Source of the DNA: Aquincola tertiaricarbonis
Lineage (GTDB): Bacteria > Pseudomonadota > Gammaproteobacteria > Burkholderiales > Burkholderiaceae_C
Length of the DNA stretch: 64,000 nt
Direction: 5' to 3'
Assembly: GCF_000969605.1 (NCBI RefSeq)
Contig: NZ_JZUE01000005.1
Location: forward strand, 186,001 to 250,000
Shown here: one piece after another, positions 12,201 to 23,624 of the stretch
Layout of the letters: each line of letters starts with the position of its first letter
How positions within the stretch are numbered: position 1 is the first letter of the stretch
The notes under the pieces: model-generated
Database searches by the model: none
Told to the model about the DNA's origin: nothing
What the model saw: the letters and a program-made list of their open reading frames with translations, nothing else
Translations under genes and position numbers: made by a program

Positions 12201-12757
12201 TCCTTCAGCCGGTTCTCGGTCTCGCGCCGGCGTTCCTTGTACTTGCTGACGCCGGCCGCTTCCTCGAGGAACATGCGCAGCTCTTCGGGCTTGCTCTCGA
12301 TGATGCGGCTGATGGTGCCCTGGCCGATGATGGCGTAGGCCCGCGGGCCCAGCCCGGTGCCCAGGAACACGTCCTGCACGTCGCGGCGGCGCACCGGCTG
12401 GTTGTTGATGTAGTAGCTGCTGGTGCCGTCGCGCGTGAGCACGCGCTTGACGGCGATCTCGGCGAACTGGTTCCACTGGCCGCCGGCGCGTGCATCCTCG
12501 TTGCTGAACACCAGCTCCACGCTGGCGCGGCTGGCCGGCTTGCGGTTGCCGGAGCCGTTGAAGATCACGTCCTGCATCGACTCGCCGCGCAGCTCGCTGG
12601 CCTTGCTTTCACCGAGCACCCAGCGCACCGCATCCATGATGTTGGACTTGCCGCAGCCATTGGGCCCGACGACGCCGACCAACTGGCCGGGCAACTGGAA
12701 GGTGGTGGGTTCCGCGAAGGACTTGAAGCCCGAGAGCTTGATCTGGTTGAGCCGCAT
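9242..12757 (-). CDS. smc: Chromosome segregation ATPase SMC
   Basis: A 1171-residue SMC protein. The N-terminal head carries GPNGCGKSN (Walker A). Two long coiled coils, rich in Glu, Ala, Gln and Arg, flank a hinge around the middle (GLDGLPGLWTQ). The C-terminal head has the signature LLSGGEKAL and Walker B LLDEVDAPLDD. It acts with ScpA/ScpB to organise and separate chromosomes. The start at 12757 gives MRLNQIKLSGFKSF, the invariant SMC opening; the longer frame is unsupported. It is divergent from queF and is followed by zipA. Confidence 0.96.
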   Translation of the reverse strand: MRLNQIKLSGFKSFAEPTTFQLPGQLVGVVGPNGCGKSNIMDAVRWVLGESKASELRGESMQDVIFNGSGNRKPASRASVELVFSNEDARAGGQWNQFAEIAVKRVLTRDGTSSYYINNQPVRRRDVQDVFLGTGLGPRAYAIIGQGTISRIIESKPEELRMFLEEAAGVSKYKERRRETENRLKDTRENLTRVEDILRELNANLEKLEKQAEVATQYHGLQERGTLRLHQLWFLKHRDAATEEQRIKTAAAEATNALEARLAELRHLEAGLETIRQAHYAASDGLHIAQGALAEASLEVSRLEERIRYVVEGRNRAQQRLAELQAQIAQWADRGAQAEAELETIAGQIAAADEQAEVLAAQAEEQAGALPTLEDAVRAAQARANEQRGLVTQVQQQIQLLAADSRNIEEQTRALRGRRERLSAERQGLAAPDAGRLEELRAQSEDAAEAQAIADERLHELTEQVPQLDEQRRAQQATVNRETAHHAELSARLEALRTLQEKVQTEGKLKPWLAKHGLDGLPGLWTQVHIETGWETALESVLRERLSALEVGRVDTVKAFAADAPPAKLAFFTKPSAAVQDLHRTLPRLSDLLRLQDTGLKALMTDWLEGVYTAPSLDEALASRGQLTHGEIIVTREGHAVSQFAVAFYAPDSEQAGMLARAQEIENLALELRAQSLITEESKTAAVRSEAAYAEAASRLAAVRREAAEAQTRAHQLQVELMRLQQQSEAAQSRRSQLQEELAEIDGQMEELAERRVTGEARFEELDLQLANTQERHAELDEAVIGAERKLADAREQLRALERQAQEAQFSARSLAARRGELQRAIETAAQQAASNEQAAGQLQQELAGFDDAAAQAGLQDALALRVEREKALAAQRSEYDELSMQLRRSDEQRLTLERSLEPLRESINKLQLEQQAASLGGAQYMEQLTAAAVDLAQLAAGIEADGVKLHGLQSEIDRINREIAALGAVNLAALDELASARERKSFLDAQNADLLEAIGTLEGAIHKIDLETRDLLNNTFNQVNEGFGRMFPSLFGGGNARLVMTGDEILDAGVQVMAQPPGKKNSTIHLLSGGEKALTAIALVFAIFQLNPAPFCLLDEVDAPLDDANTERYAKLVTQMSEGTQFLFISHNKIAMEMARQLIGVTMQEQGVSRIVAVDMETAVGMVEAA

Positions 12758-12930
12758 GAGCGCGTGCCCTGGAGCGCGCCAAGGTGTTGATTCAGAAGGG
12801 TTTTTTGTTCGTGCGCGGGGGCAGGAACGGGGCCGGATGATACCATCGCGCCCCCTCGTTCCCGGGCCCCTTCCCGGGCGCGCAACCCCTTGTTGCACCC
12901 GCGGCGCGCACGGCGCCGCCTCCTGCTGCC

Positions 12931-13437
12931 ATGGCCAAGAACGCCAAGAAATCGAAGTCCGAACCCGTGGCCACGGCGCCCGTCGCCACCGCCGCGCCCC
13001 AGCGCCAGATGCCGCCCAACCCGCCCAGCGCGCCGAGCAAGGAACTGCATGTGTTCCCCAATCCGGCGCCCGAGCGCGACTACGTCATCCAGTTCCAGGT
13101 GCCCGAGTTCACCTGCCACTGCCCGCTGACAGGCCAGCCCGACTTCGCCCACTTCACGATCGACATGATTGCTGACCAGCAGTGCATCGAGCTCAAGAGC
13201 CTCAAGATGTACTTCTGGAGCTATCGCAACGAAGGCGCGTTCCACGAGAAGGTGACCAACACCATCCTCGACGACATCGTGAAGGCCACCGACCCGCGCT
13301 TCGTGCGCATCACCGCCAAGTGGTACGTGCGCGGCGGCATCTACACCAACGTGGTGGCCGAGCACCGGCAAAAGGGCTGGCAGCCGCAGCCGGTGGTGGA
13401 GCTGCCGAAGCACGCCGCCGAATCCGGGCTGCTCTGA
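12931..13437 (+). CDS. queF: NADPH-dependent 7-cyano-7-deazaguanine reductase
   Basis: A 168-residue type I (single-domain) QueF that reduces preQ0 to preQ1 in queuosine tRNA modification. The catalytic Cys lies in [13 protein letters not shown], and the substrate-binding QueF motif is [13 protein letters not shown]. The first 35 residues are a Lys/Ala/Pro-rich extension that the core enzyme does not need. No preQ1 riboswitch was recognised in the 173-bp leader. The SET-domain gene follows 2 bp after its stop, so the two are probably co-transcribed. Confidence 0.95.
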   Translation: MAKNAKKSKSEPVATAPVATAAPQRQMPPNPPSAPSKELHVFPNPAPERDYVIQFQVPEFTCHCPLTGQPDFAHFTIDMIADQQCIELKSLKMYFWSYRNEGAFHEKVTNTILDDIVKATDPRFVRITAKWYVRGGIYTNVVAEHRQKGWQPQPVVELPKHAAESGLL

Positions 13438-13439
13438 CG

Positions 13440-13865
13440 ATGCCGCTGGCCGAACGCCCGCCATACCAGAAGTTCGACGTGCGCGTGGCGCGCAGCCGCA
13501 TCGACGGCTTCGGCTGCTTCGCGGCCGAGCCGATCCCGCCGCGGCTGAAGATCGGCGAAATCCGGGGCGAGGCCATCAGCGTGGCCGAGGCGCGCCGCCG
13601 GGCCGAAGGCCAGCAGCGCATCATGATCGTGGAGGTGTCGCACAAGACGGCGATCGATGCCTCCAAGAGCACCGACCCGATGCGCTTCACCAACCACTCC
13701 TGCCAGCCCAATGCCCGCCTGGTGATCCGCGACGGCCGCATCGAGTTCTATGCCGTCAAGCCCATCGCCGTGGGCGACGAGGTGACGGTGAACTACGGCG
13801 AGACGCACCACGAAGGCAAGCTGGAATGCCGCTGCGGCGCGGTGGGGTGCGTGGGGCGGCTGTAG
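13440..13865 (+). CDS. SET-domain protein-lysine methyltransferase
   Basis: A 141-residue protein that is almost entirely a SET domain. It has the AdoMet-site start GFGCFA, the core NHSCQPN motif, and a C-terminal VNYG tyrosine motif followed by a post-SET-like cysteine cluster (CRCGAVGC) able to bind zinc. All hallmarks of an active enzyme are present. The start at 13440 is 2 bp after queF. Bacterial single-domain SET proteins are known, but their substrates are mostly undefined; DNA-binding proteins, ribosomal proteins and cytochromes are candidates. The substrate cannot be read from the sequence. Confidence 0.85.
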   Translation: MPLAERPPYQKFDVRVARSRIDGFGCFAAEPIPPRLKIGEIRGEAISVAEARRRAEGQQRIMIVEVSHKTAIDASKSTDPMRFTNHSCQPNARLVIRDGRIEFYAVKPIAVGDEVTVNYGETHHEGKLECRCGAVGCVGRL

Positions 13866-13866
13866 C

Positions 13867-14946
13867 TCACTGCCCCTGCGCCGCCACCACCTCCGCGATC
13901 GCCTTGCCCACCTCGGCCGTCGTGGCCTTGCCGCCCAGGTCGGGCGTGCGGGGCCCGCCGTCCTGCAGCACCGTCTCGATCGCCTGCAGCACCGCGGCGC
14001 CGGCTTCCGGGTGGCCCAGGTGCTCCAGCATCATCGAGCCGGCCCAGATCTGGCCGATCGGGTTGGCGATGCCCTTGCCGTAGATGTCGGGCGCCGAGCC
14101 GTGCACCGGCTCGAACAGCGACGGGAACTTGCGCTCCGGGTTGAGGTTGGCCGAGGGCGCAATGCCGATGGTGCCGGTGCAGGCCGGGCCCAGGTCGGAC
14201 AGGATGTCGCCGAACAGGTTGCTGGCCACCACCACGTCGAACCAGTCCGGGTGCTGCACGAAGTGCGCGGTCAGGATGTCGATGTGGTACTTGTCGGTGC
14301 GCACGCCGGGGTAGGCCTTGGCGATCTCGGCGAAGCGCTCGTCCCAGTAGGGCATCGAGATCGAGATGCCGTTGCTCTTGGTGGCCGAGGTGAGGTGGCG
14401 CTTGGGCCGCTTCATCGCCAGCTCGAACGCGAACTTCATGATGCGGTCGGTGCCCTGGCGGCTGAACACGCTTTCCTGCAGCACGATCTCGCGGTCGGTG
14501 CCCTCGAACATCTTGCCGCCGACGCTGCTGTACTCGCCCTCGGTGTTCTCGCGCACGATGTAGAAGTCGATGTCGCCCACCTGGCGGCCGGCCAGCGGGC
14601 TCTTCACGCCGGGCATCAGCCGCGCAGGACGCAGGTTCACGTACTGGTCGAACTCGCGGCGGAACAGCAGCAGCGAGCCCCACAGCGACACATGGTCGGG
14701 CACCGTCGCCGGCCAGCCCACCGCGCCGAAGAAGATGGCGTCGTGGCCGCCGATCTGCGCCTTCCAGTCGGGGGGCATCATCGCGCCCTCCTTCAGGTAG
14801 CGCTCGCAGCTCCAGTCGAACTCGTCCCACTGCCACTCGATGCCGAAGCGGGTGGCCGCGGCGTCCATCACGCGCAGGCCTTCGGGCATCACTTCCTTGC
14901 CGATGCCGTCGCCGGCCATCACGGCGATGCGGTGCTTCATGCTCAT
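13867..14946 (-). CDS. ttuC: Tartrate / D-malate dehydrogenase family (TtuC/DmlA)
   Basis: A 359-residue member of the isocitrate / isopropylmalate dehydrogenase superfamily, which oxidises and decarboxylates 2R-hydroxy diacids with NAD and a divalent metal. Visible motifs are AGDGIGKEVMPE, YIVRENTEGEYSS, and the metal-site SNLFGDILSD. A nucleotide loop HGSAPDIYGKGIANP follows. The REDQYVNLRP-type region (FDQYVNLRPARL) fits the tartrate/D-malate branch better than LeuB. AGGAGA precedes the start. The gene begins 4 bp after the dehalogenase-like gene, so the two form an operon and may act on a common substrate. Confidence 0.85.
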   Translation of the reverse strand: MSMKHRIAVMAGDGIGKEVMPEGLRVMDAAATRFGIEWQWDEFDWSCERYLKEGAMMPPDWKAQIGGHDAIFFGAVGWPATVPDHVSLWGSLLLFRREFDQYVNLRPARLMPGVKSPLAGRQVGDIDFYIVRENTEGEYSSVGGKMFEGTDREIVLQESVFSRQGTDRIMKFAFELAMKRPKRHLTSATKSNGISISMPYWDERFAEIAKAYPGVRTDKYHIDILTAHFVQHPDWFDVVVASNLFGDILSDLGPACTGTIGIAPSANLNPERKFPSLFEPVHGSAPDIYGKGIANPIGQIWAGSMMLEHLGHPEAGAAVLQAIETVLQDGGPRTPDLGGKATTAEVGKAIAEVVAAQGQ

Positions 14947-14950
14947 GGGT

Positions 14951-15847
14951 TCAATCTCCTGCTTGGTTGAGAAACGGCAGCGCTGCTTCCAGCAGCCGTT
15001 CGGGCGCCTCTTCGGCGATGTAGTGGCCGCAGGGCAATGCGCTGCCCTGCACGTCGGTGGCGACACGCCGCCATTCGGCCAGCGGATCGAAGCAGCGCTG
15101 CACGATGCCCTGCGCGCCCCAGAGCGCCAGCAGCGGCATCGCCAGCCTGCGGCCGGCGTCGCGGTCCTCGCGGTCGTGCTGCAGGTCGATGCACGCGGCG
15201 GCGCGGTAGTCCTCGCACATCGCATGGGCGGCACCGGGCAGCGCGATGCAGCGCTCGTATTCGGCCCAGGCCTCGGGCGCGAAGGGCGACAGGCCGGCGC
15301 TGCGGCGGCCCATCACATCATGCAGGTAGGCGGCGGGGTCGGCCTCGATCAGGCGCTCGGGCAGCGTTGACGGCTGGATGAGGAAGAACCAGTGCCAGTA
15401 GGCGCGGGCGAAGGCCTCGTTGGTCTGCTCGTACATGGCCAGCGTGGGCGCGATGTCCAGCACCACCAGGCGCTGCACCGCCTGCGGATGGTCGGCGGCC
15501 AGCCGGTGCGCCACGCGGGCGCCGCGGTCGTGGGCCAGCACGCCGAAGCGCTTATGGCCAAGATGCCGCATCACGGCCAGCATGTCCTGGGCCATCGTGC
15601 GCTTGGCATACAGCCGGTGCTCGGCATCGCCCGCGGGCTTGGATGAATCGCCATAGCCGCGCAGGTCGGCGACCACCAGCGTGAAGCGCTCGGCCAGCGC
15701 CGGCGCCACCTTGTGCCAGATGGCGCGGGTCTGCGGATGGCCGTGCAGCAGCAGCAGCGGCGGGCCCTTGCCGCCGGTCACGCAGGCGATCTGCACGCCG
15801 TCGGCGGTGGGAATGCGGAGTTCCTGGTATCCGGCGTACAGGCTCAT
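14951..15847 (-). CDS. Alpha/beta hydrolase of the haloacetate (fluoroacetate) dehalogenase type
   Basis: A 298-residue alpha/beta hydrolase. The nucleophile lies in AHDRGAR (Asp107, with Arg108 and Arg111 for the carboxylate). Halide-site residues are His152-Trp153 in YWHW and Tyr214 in CEDYRA, and the general-base His275 is in GHYIAEE. These match, with a small constant offset, the catalytic set of the characterised Rhodopseudomonas fluoroacetate dehalogenase (Asp110, Arg111, Arg114, His155, Trp156, Tyr219, His280). The oxyanion HGHP motif is also present. The protein is predicted cytoplasmic, with no signal peptide. It precedes a tartrate/D-malate dehydrogenase. Dehalogenase activity is inferred; the native substrate could be another short carboxylate. 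Confidence 0.82.
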   Translation of the reverse strand: MSLYAGYQELRIPTADGVQIACVTGGKGPPLLLLHGHPQTRAIWHKVAPALAERFTLVVADLRGYGDSSKPAGDAEHRLYAKRTMAQDMLAVMRHLGHKRFGVLAHDRGARVAHRLAADHPQAVQRLVVLDIAPTLAMYEQTNEAFARAYWHWFFLIQPSTLPERLIEADPAAYLHDVMGRRSAGLSPFAPEAWAEYERCIALPGAAHAMCEDYRAAACIDLQHDREDRDAGRRLAMPLLALWGAQGIVQRCFDPLAEWRRVATDVQGSALPCGHYIAEEAPERLLEAALPFLNQAGD

Positions 15848-15970
15848 GGCGGTGGGCTTTCCGATGACTGCTGGAGGCTGCGACTTTAGGCGCACCCTGG
15901 CGGCCCGGCCGTTCGGCATCGGCAGTTCATCCGGTCGCTGGCCGCACGGATGCGCGGCAGACTGCTTCGC

Positions 15971-15976
15971 GATAAT
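15971..15976 (+). promoter_or_regulatory. -10-like GATAAT six bases before dapC
   Basis: GATAAT ends exactly six bases before the dapC ATG. Transcription would then start at or next to the start codon, giving a leaderless or near-leaderless mRNA. No good TTGACA-like -35 element is seen. The same arrangement occurs before the sensor kinase at 57581 and, with eight bases, before map. Confidence 0.35.
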
Positions 15977-15982
15977 CGCCCG

Positions 15983-17182
15983 ATGAACCCTTTGCTGAAC
16001 CGCCTGCAGCCCTACCCGTTCGAGCGCCTGCGGCAACTCACCCGAGACATCGTGCCGAACCCGGCGCTGCGGCCGATCAGCCTGGGGCTGGGGGAGCCGC
16101 GCCATGCCACGCCCAAGCTGATCGAGGATGCGCTGACCTCGTCGCTGAAGGGCTTGTCGAGCTACCCCGCCACCGCGGGCGACCCGAAGCTGCGCGAGGC
16201 GATGGCCGGCTGGCTGCGCCGGCGTTATGGCGTGGCGGTGGATGCGGCCACGCAGGTGCTGCCGGTCAACGGCTCGCGCGAGGCGCTGTTCTCGCTGGCG
16301 CAATCGGTGATCGACCCCACGCGGCCGGGCGCCACTGTGGTGTGCCCGAATCCGTTCTACCAGATCTACGAAGGCGCGGCCCTGCTGTCGGGCGCCGAGG
16401 TGGCCTTCGCCAACAGCGATCCCGCGCGCAACTTCGCACCCGACTGGTCGCAGATCGACGAGGCCACCTGGGCCCGCACGCAGCTTGTCTATGTATGTTC
16501 GCCGGGCAACCCCACCGGCGCGGTGATGCCGCTGGACGAGTGGCGCACGCTGTTCGAGTTGTCGGACCGCCATGGCTTCGTCATCGCCAGCGACGAGTGT
16601 TATTCCGAGATCTACTTCCGCGACGAGCCTCCGCTGGGCGGCCTGCAGGCCGCGCAGGCGCTGGGCCGCAGTGACTTCCGCCGCCTGGTGATGCTGACCA
16701 GCCTGAGCAAGCGCAGCAACGTGCCGGGCATGCGCTCGGGCTTCGTGGCCGGCGATGCCGAGGTGATGAAGCAGTTCCTGCTCTACCGCACCTACCACGG
16801 CAGCGCGATGAGCCCCATCGTGCAGTCCGCCAGCCTGGCCGCCTGGGGCGACGAGGCGCATGTGGTGGCCAACCGCGAGCTGTACCGCACCAAGTTCGCC
16901 CAGGTCACGCCGGTGCTGGAAGAAGTGCTGGACGTGGCCCTGCCCGATGCCAGCTTCTACCTGTGGGCCGGCGTGCCGTCGGCTTTCAACGGCGACGACG
17001 TGGCCTTCGCCCGCGGGCTGCTCGCTCAATACAATGTTTCGGTGCTGCCGGGCAGCCTGCTCGCACGCAGCGCGCATGGCAGCAACCCCGGCGCCGGGCG
17101 GGTGCGCCTGGCGCTGGTGGCCGAAGTGGCCGAATGCCTCGAGGCGGCGCAACGCATCGCCTCCTACGTCAAGTCCTTGTGA
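15983..17182 (+). CDS. dapC: Succinyldiaminopimelate aminotransferase
   Basis: A 399-residue fold-type I PLP aminotransferase. It has NPxNPTG-type [19 protein letters not shown], and the PLP-lysine context [15 protein letters not shown]. It converts N-succinyl-2-amino-6-ketopimelate and glutamate to succinyl-diaminopimelate in the lysine / meso-DAP pathway. The call is strengthened by dapD 8 bp downstream and by dapE in the same cluster. ATG at 15983 is the first in-frame start that gives the usual [16 protein letters not shown] opening. No Shine-Dalgarno sequence is evident, consistent with the near-leaderless promoter. Confidence 0.92.
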   Translation: MNPLLNRLQPYPFERLRQLTRDIVPNPALRPISLGLGEPRHATPKLIEDALTSSLKGLSSYPATAGDPKLREAMAGWLRRRYGVAVDAATQVLPVNGSREALFSLAQSVIDPTRPGATVVCPNPFYQIYEGAALLSGAEVAFANSDPARNFAPDWSQIDEATWARTQLVYVCSPGNPTGAVMPLDEWRTLFELSDRHGFVIASDECYSEIYFRDEPPLGGLQAAQALGRSDFRRLVMLTSLSKRSNVPGMRSGFVAGDAEVMKQFLLYRTYHGSAMSPIVQSASLAAWGDEAHVVANRELYRTKFAQVTPVLEEVLDVALPDASFYLWAGVPSAFNGDDVAFARGLLAQYNVSVLPGSLLARSAHGSNPGAGRVRLALVAEVAECLEAAQRIASYVKSL

Positions 17183-17190
17183 GACCCCCC

Positions 17191-18012
17191 ATGACAGCAG
17201 AACTGCAATCCACCATCGAACTCGCGTGGGAAGCCCGCTCCGACATCACGGCGCTGAACGCGCCCGCGGTGCGTGAAGCCGTGGAGGAGGTGATCGGCCA
17301 GCTCAACACCGGCCGCCTGCGCGTGGCTGAGCGCCAGGCCGTGGGTCAGTGGACGGTGAACCAGTGGGTGAAGAAGGCGGTGCTGCTGAGCTTCCGCCTG
17401 AACGACAACAAGCCGATGCATGCCGGCGAGCTGGCCTTCTTCGACAAGGTGCCCACCAAGTTCACGCACCTGACCGAAGAGGAAATGCGCGCCACCGGCG
17501 TTCGCGTGGTGCCGCCCGCCGTGGCCCGCCGCGGCAGCTACATGGCCAGGAACGTGGTGCTGATGCCCAGCTACGTGAACATCGGCGCCTACGTCGACGA
17601 AGGCACGATGGTGGACACCTGGGCCACCGTCGGCAGCTGCGCGCAGATCGGCAAGAACGTGCACCTCTCGGGCGGCGTGGGCATCGGCGGCGTGCTGGAG
17701 CCGCTGCAGGCCAATCCCACCATCATCGAGGACAACTGCTTCATCGGCGCCCGCTCCGAAGTGGTGGAAGGCGTGATCGTCGAGGAGAACTCGGTCATCT
17801 CCATGGGCGTGTACATCGGCCAGAGCACCAAGATCTACGACCGCGAGACGGGCGAGATCCACTATGGCCGCGTGCCGGCCGGCTCGGTGGTCGTCAGCGG
17901 CAACCTGCCCAGCGCCGACGGCAAGTACAGCCTGTACTGCGCGGTCATCGTCAAGAAGGTCGATGCGCAGACGCGCGCCAAGACCAGCTTGAACGACCTG
18001 CTGCGCGCCTGA
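17191..18012 (+). CDS. dapD: Tetrahydrodipicolinate N-succinyltransferase
   Basis: A 273-residue acyltransferase of the left-handed beta-helix (hexapeptide repeat) class. It transfers succinate from succinyl-CoA to tetrahydrodipicolinate. The N-terminal helical domain includes [14 protein letters not shown]. The repeat region runs through [29 protein letters not shown] and [13 protein letters not shown]. Length and motifs are standard. It follows dapC by 8 bp and is followed 19 bp later by pilU. Confidence 0.96.
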   Translation: MTAELQSTIELAWEARSDITALNAPAVREAVEEVIGQLNTGRLRVAERQAVGQWTVNQWVKKAVLLSFRLNDNKPMHAGELAFFDKVPTKFTHLTEEEMRATGVRVVPPAVARRGSYMARNVVLMPSYVNIGAYVDEGTMVDTWATVGSCAQIGKNVHLSGGVGIGGVLEPLQANPTIIEDNCFIGARSEVVEGVIVEENSVISMGVYIGQSTKIYDRETGEIHYGRVPAGSVVVSGNLPSADGKYSLYCAVIVKKVDAQTRAKTSLNDLLRA

Positions 18013-21269
<3,257 letters not shown>

Positions 21270-21392
21270 TCGGCCACGGCGGCACGGCCTTGCGCCGGGC
21301 CGACGACAATCACCGGTTGCGCGCGACGGCTTCCCTGCCCGCGCCCTGCCCGCCGCGTATCGCGGCCGGGCCCCGCTTTCAGCTGCTTGCCC

Positions 21393-23519
21393 ATGATCAC
21401 CCTTCGCAACCTCACCCTCCGCCGCGGCACCAAGGTCGTGCTCGACAGTGCCAGCGTCACGCTCAACCCGGGCGAGAAGATCGGCCTGGTCGGGCGCAAC
21501 GGCGCCGGCAAGTCCAGCCTGTTCGCGCTGCTGGCCGGCCGGCTGCAGGCCGACGGCGGCGACGCCGAGATCCCGCCGCGCTGGCGGCTGGGCGAAGTCG
21601 CGCAGAACATGCCCGAGACCAGCGACGGCGCCACCGACTTCGTGCTGCAGGGCGACATCCCGCTGATGGAGGCGCAGGCCGTGCTGGCCGCGGCCGAGGC
21701 CAGCGACGACGGCAACGCGATTGCCGATGCGCACATGGGCATCGAGGAGGCCGGCGGCTTCGACGCGCGATCGCGGGCGCAGGCGCTGCTGCTGGGCCTG
21801 GGCTTCAAGGTGCAGCAGCTGGACGCGCCGGTGAACAGCTTCTCGGGTGGCTGGCGCATGCGGCTGCAGCTCGCCCGCGCGCTGATGTGCCCGGCCGACC
21901 TGATGCTGCTGGACGAGCCCACCAACCACCTGGACCTGGACGCGCTGGTGTGGCTGGAAGGCTGGCTGCAGCGCTTCACCGGCACGATGATCGTCATCAG
22001 CCACGACCGCGAATTCCTCGACGCGATCACCAAGGTGACGCTGCACCTGGACGAAGCCAAGCTCACGCGTTATGGCGGCAACTACACCACCTTCGAGGAG
22101 ATGCGCGCCGAGCGCATGAGCCAGCAGGCCACGGCCTTCGTCAAGCAGCAGGAACGCATCGCGCACCTGCAGCGCTTCATCGACCGCTTCAAGGCCAAGG
22201 CCAGCAAGGCCAAGCAAGCGCAAAGCCGCGTGAAGGCGCTCGACCGCATGGAAAAGCTGGCCCCGGTGCTCACGGCCAGCGACTTCAGCTTCGAGTTCAA
22301 GGAGCCGGTGAGCCTGCCGAACCCCATGCTGGCGATGCGCGAGGTCGTGTGTGGGTACATGGTGCCCCCGTCCGCCGAGTACGGCGGCCCGCCCCCCGAG
22401 GGGGCTGGCGGAGCCGCCTTGGGGCGGCCCGGCGGCGGCCCCGCCGAGGACGAGGCAGCGCTGGTGCCCAAGCCCATCGTCCACAACGTGACGCGCACGG
22501 TGCTGGCCGGTCAGCGCATCGGCATCCTGGGCGCCAACGGCCAGGGCAAGTCGACCGTGGTCAAGACCATCGCGCGGGAGCATCCGGCGCTGGCTGGCGA
22601 GATCACCGAGGGCAAGGGCCTGGCCATCGGCTACTTCGCGCAGCAGGAGATGGACCTGCTGCATGCCGACGACGCGCCGCTGCAGCACATGGTGCGGCTG
22701 GCGCGCACCGTCGGGCCCGAGGCACGCGAGCAGGAGCTGCGCGACTTCCTCGGCAAGTTCCGCTTCACCGGCGACATGGTGCAGCAGCGCATCGGCTCGC
22801 TGTCGGGCGGCGAGAAGGCGCGGCTGGTGCTGGCCAGCCTGGTGTGGCAGCGGCCCAACCTGCTGCTGCTGGACGAACCCACCAACCACCTGGACCTGAC
22901 GACGCGCGAGGCGCTGTCCATGGCGCTCAACGAGTTCGAAGGCTCGGTGATGCTGGTCAGCCACGACCGCGCACTGCTGCGCGAGGTGTGCGACGAGTTC
23001 TGGCTGGTCACCGCCGGTGGCCTGCAGGAATTCGACGGCGACCTGGACGACTACCAGCGCTGGCTGCTGGAGCAGTCGCGCGCGGTGCAGCGGGCGGCCG
23101 CCAAGGGCGAGAAGTACACCGCATCGCCGCGGCCGGAGGAGCCGAAGGCGGCACCCGCGGCGCCTGCGGCGGCGACCGGTAAGCCTGCGGGCAAGCCGGG
23201 CGCCGCGCCCGCACCGGCCGTGCAGCAGGGCCCCGCCCGCCGTGAAGACAAGAAGGCCCAGGCGCAGGCCCGCGCCAAAGTGGCGGAGCGCACGCGGCCG
23301 CTGCGCATCGAGATCGAGCAGATCGACAAGCGCATGGCCGCCCTGGCCAAGGAGCGTACGCAGTGCGAGGCGCAACTGGCCGCCGGCACGCTGCCGGGTA
23401 GTGAGATCGCCGAGCTGGGCCGCAAGCTCAACCACATCAACGCCGAGGTGACGATGCTGGAGGAACGCTGGCTGGAGCTGAGCAGCGAGATCGAGAGCCT
23501 GCAAGCCGCGGCGGGTTGA
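21393..23519 (+). CDS. ABC-F family ATPase, YheS/Uup-like, with an unusual insert
   Basis: A 708-residue soluble protein with two ABC modules and no membrane segments. The first has GRNGAGKSS and SGGWRMR, the second GANGQGKST and SGGEKAR. Both Walker B motifs read LLDEPTNHLD. ABC-F proteins act on the ribosome during translation. The C-terminus has a Lys/Ala/Pro linker and a coiled coil, as in YheS and Uup. Residues about 323-358, just before the second module, form a Gly/Pro-rich insert (PPPEGAGGAALGRPGGG) encoded by a palindromic DNA stretch and absent, as far as I recall, from close relatives. ATG at 21393 is chosen; a TTG two codons earlier is less likely. Confidence 0.88.
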   Translation: MITLRNLTLRRGTKVVLDSASVTLNPGEKIGLVGRNGAGKSSLFALLAGRLQADGGDAEIPPRWRLGEVAQNMPETSDGATDFVLQGDIPLMEAQAVLAAAEASDDGNAIADAHMGIEEAGGFDARSRAQALLLGLGFKVQQLDAPVNSFSGGWRMRLQLARALMCPADLMLLDEPTNHLDLDALVWLEGWLQRFTGTMIVISHDREFLDAITKVTLHLDEAKLTRYGGNYTTFEEMRAERMSQQATAFVKQQERIAHLQRFIDRFKAKASKAKQAQSRVKALDRMEKLAPVLTASDFSFEFKEPVSLPNPMLAMREVVCGYMVPPSAEYGGPPPEGAGGAALGRPGGGPAEDEAALVPKPIVHNVTRTVLAGQRIGILGANGQGKSTVVKTIAREHPALAGEITEGKGLAIGYFAQQEMDLLHADDAPLQHMVRLARTVGPEAREQELRDFLGKFRFTGDMVQQRIGSLSGGEKARLVLASLVWQRPNLLLLDEPTNHLDLTTREALSMALNEFEGSVMLVSHDRALLREVCDEFWLVTAGGLQEFDGDLDDYQRWLLEQSRAVQRAAAKGEKYTASPRPEEPKAAPAAPAAATGKPAGKPGAAPAPAVQQGPARREDKKAQAQARAKVAERTRPLRIEIEQIDKRMAALAKERTQCEAQLAAGTLPGSEIAELGRKLNHINAEVTMLEERWLELSSEIESLQAAAG
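22382..22446. repeat. REP-like palindromic GC element inside the ABC-F gene
   Basis: This stretch is built of short inverted repeats: GCCCCC-CGA-GGGGGC, then GGCGG-AG-CCGCC, then a CCTTGGGGCGGCCCGG tail. It looks like an intergenic repeat rather than evolved coding sequence, yet the frame stays open through it. A CCCGAGGGG core recurs in the hairpin between 31911 and 31961. Confidence 0.55.
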
Positions 23520-23540
23520 TCCGCACGACCGCGACGCACC

Positions 23541-23576
23541 GGGCCGCCCATGACATGCTCATGCGCGGCCCTTTCC
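23541..23576 (+). terminator. Intrinsic terminator after the ABC-F gene
   Basis: The stem GGGCCGC pairs with GCGGCCC, with an inner stem CATGA/TCATG, followed by CTTTCC. It lies 22 bp past the ABC-F stop and upstream of the ohrR promoter region. The T-run is short. Confidence 0.55.
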
Positions 23577-23595
23577 AAATCCACTTTCATTGTGT

Positions 23596-23608
23596 GCAAT
23601 TGAATTGC
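23596..23608. promoter_or_regulatory. Palindromic OhrR operator GCAATTGAATTGC
   Basis: A perfect inverted repeat GCAATT-G-AATTGC lies 16 bases before the ohrR ATG in an AT-rich pocket. Known OhrR operators have a CAATT/AATTG core, so autoregulation by OhrR and peroxide induction of ohrR-ohr are expected. CTACATTAAT just downstream could include the -10. Confidence 0.7.
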
Positions 23609-23624
23609 GCGCTACATTAATCCC

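Noticed and set aside
12846-12880. GC-rich inverted sequences (CCCGGG pairs) before queF as a terminator
   Set aside because: They lie upstream of both divergent starts, where a terminator has no transcript to end, and have no T-run.
12758-12930. A preQ1 riboswitch before queF
   Set aside because: The leader is GC-rich with no recognisable preQ1 aptamer, and such riboswitches are uncommon in this group.
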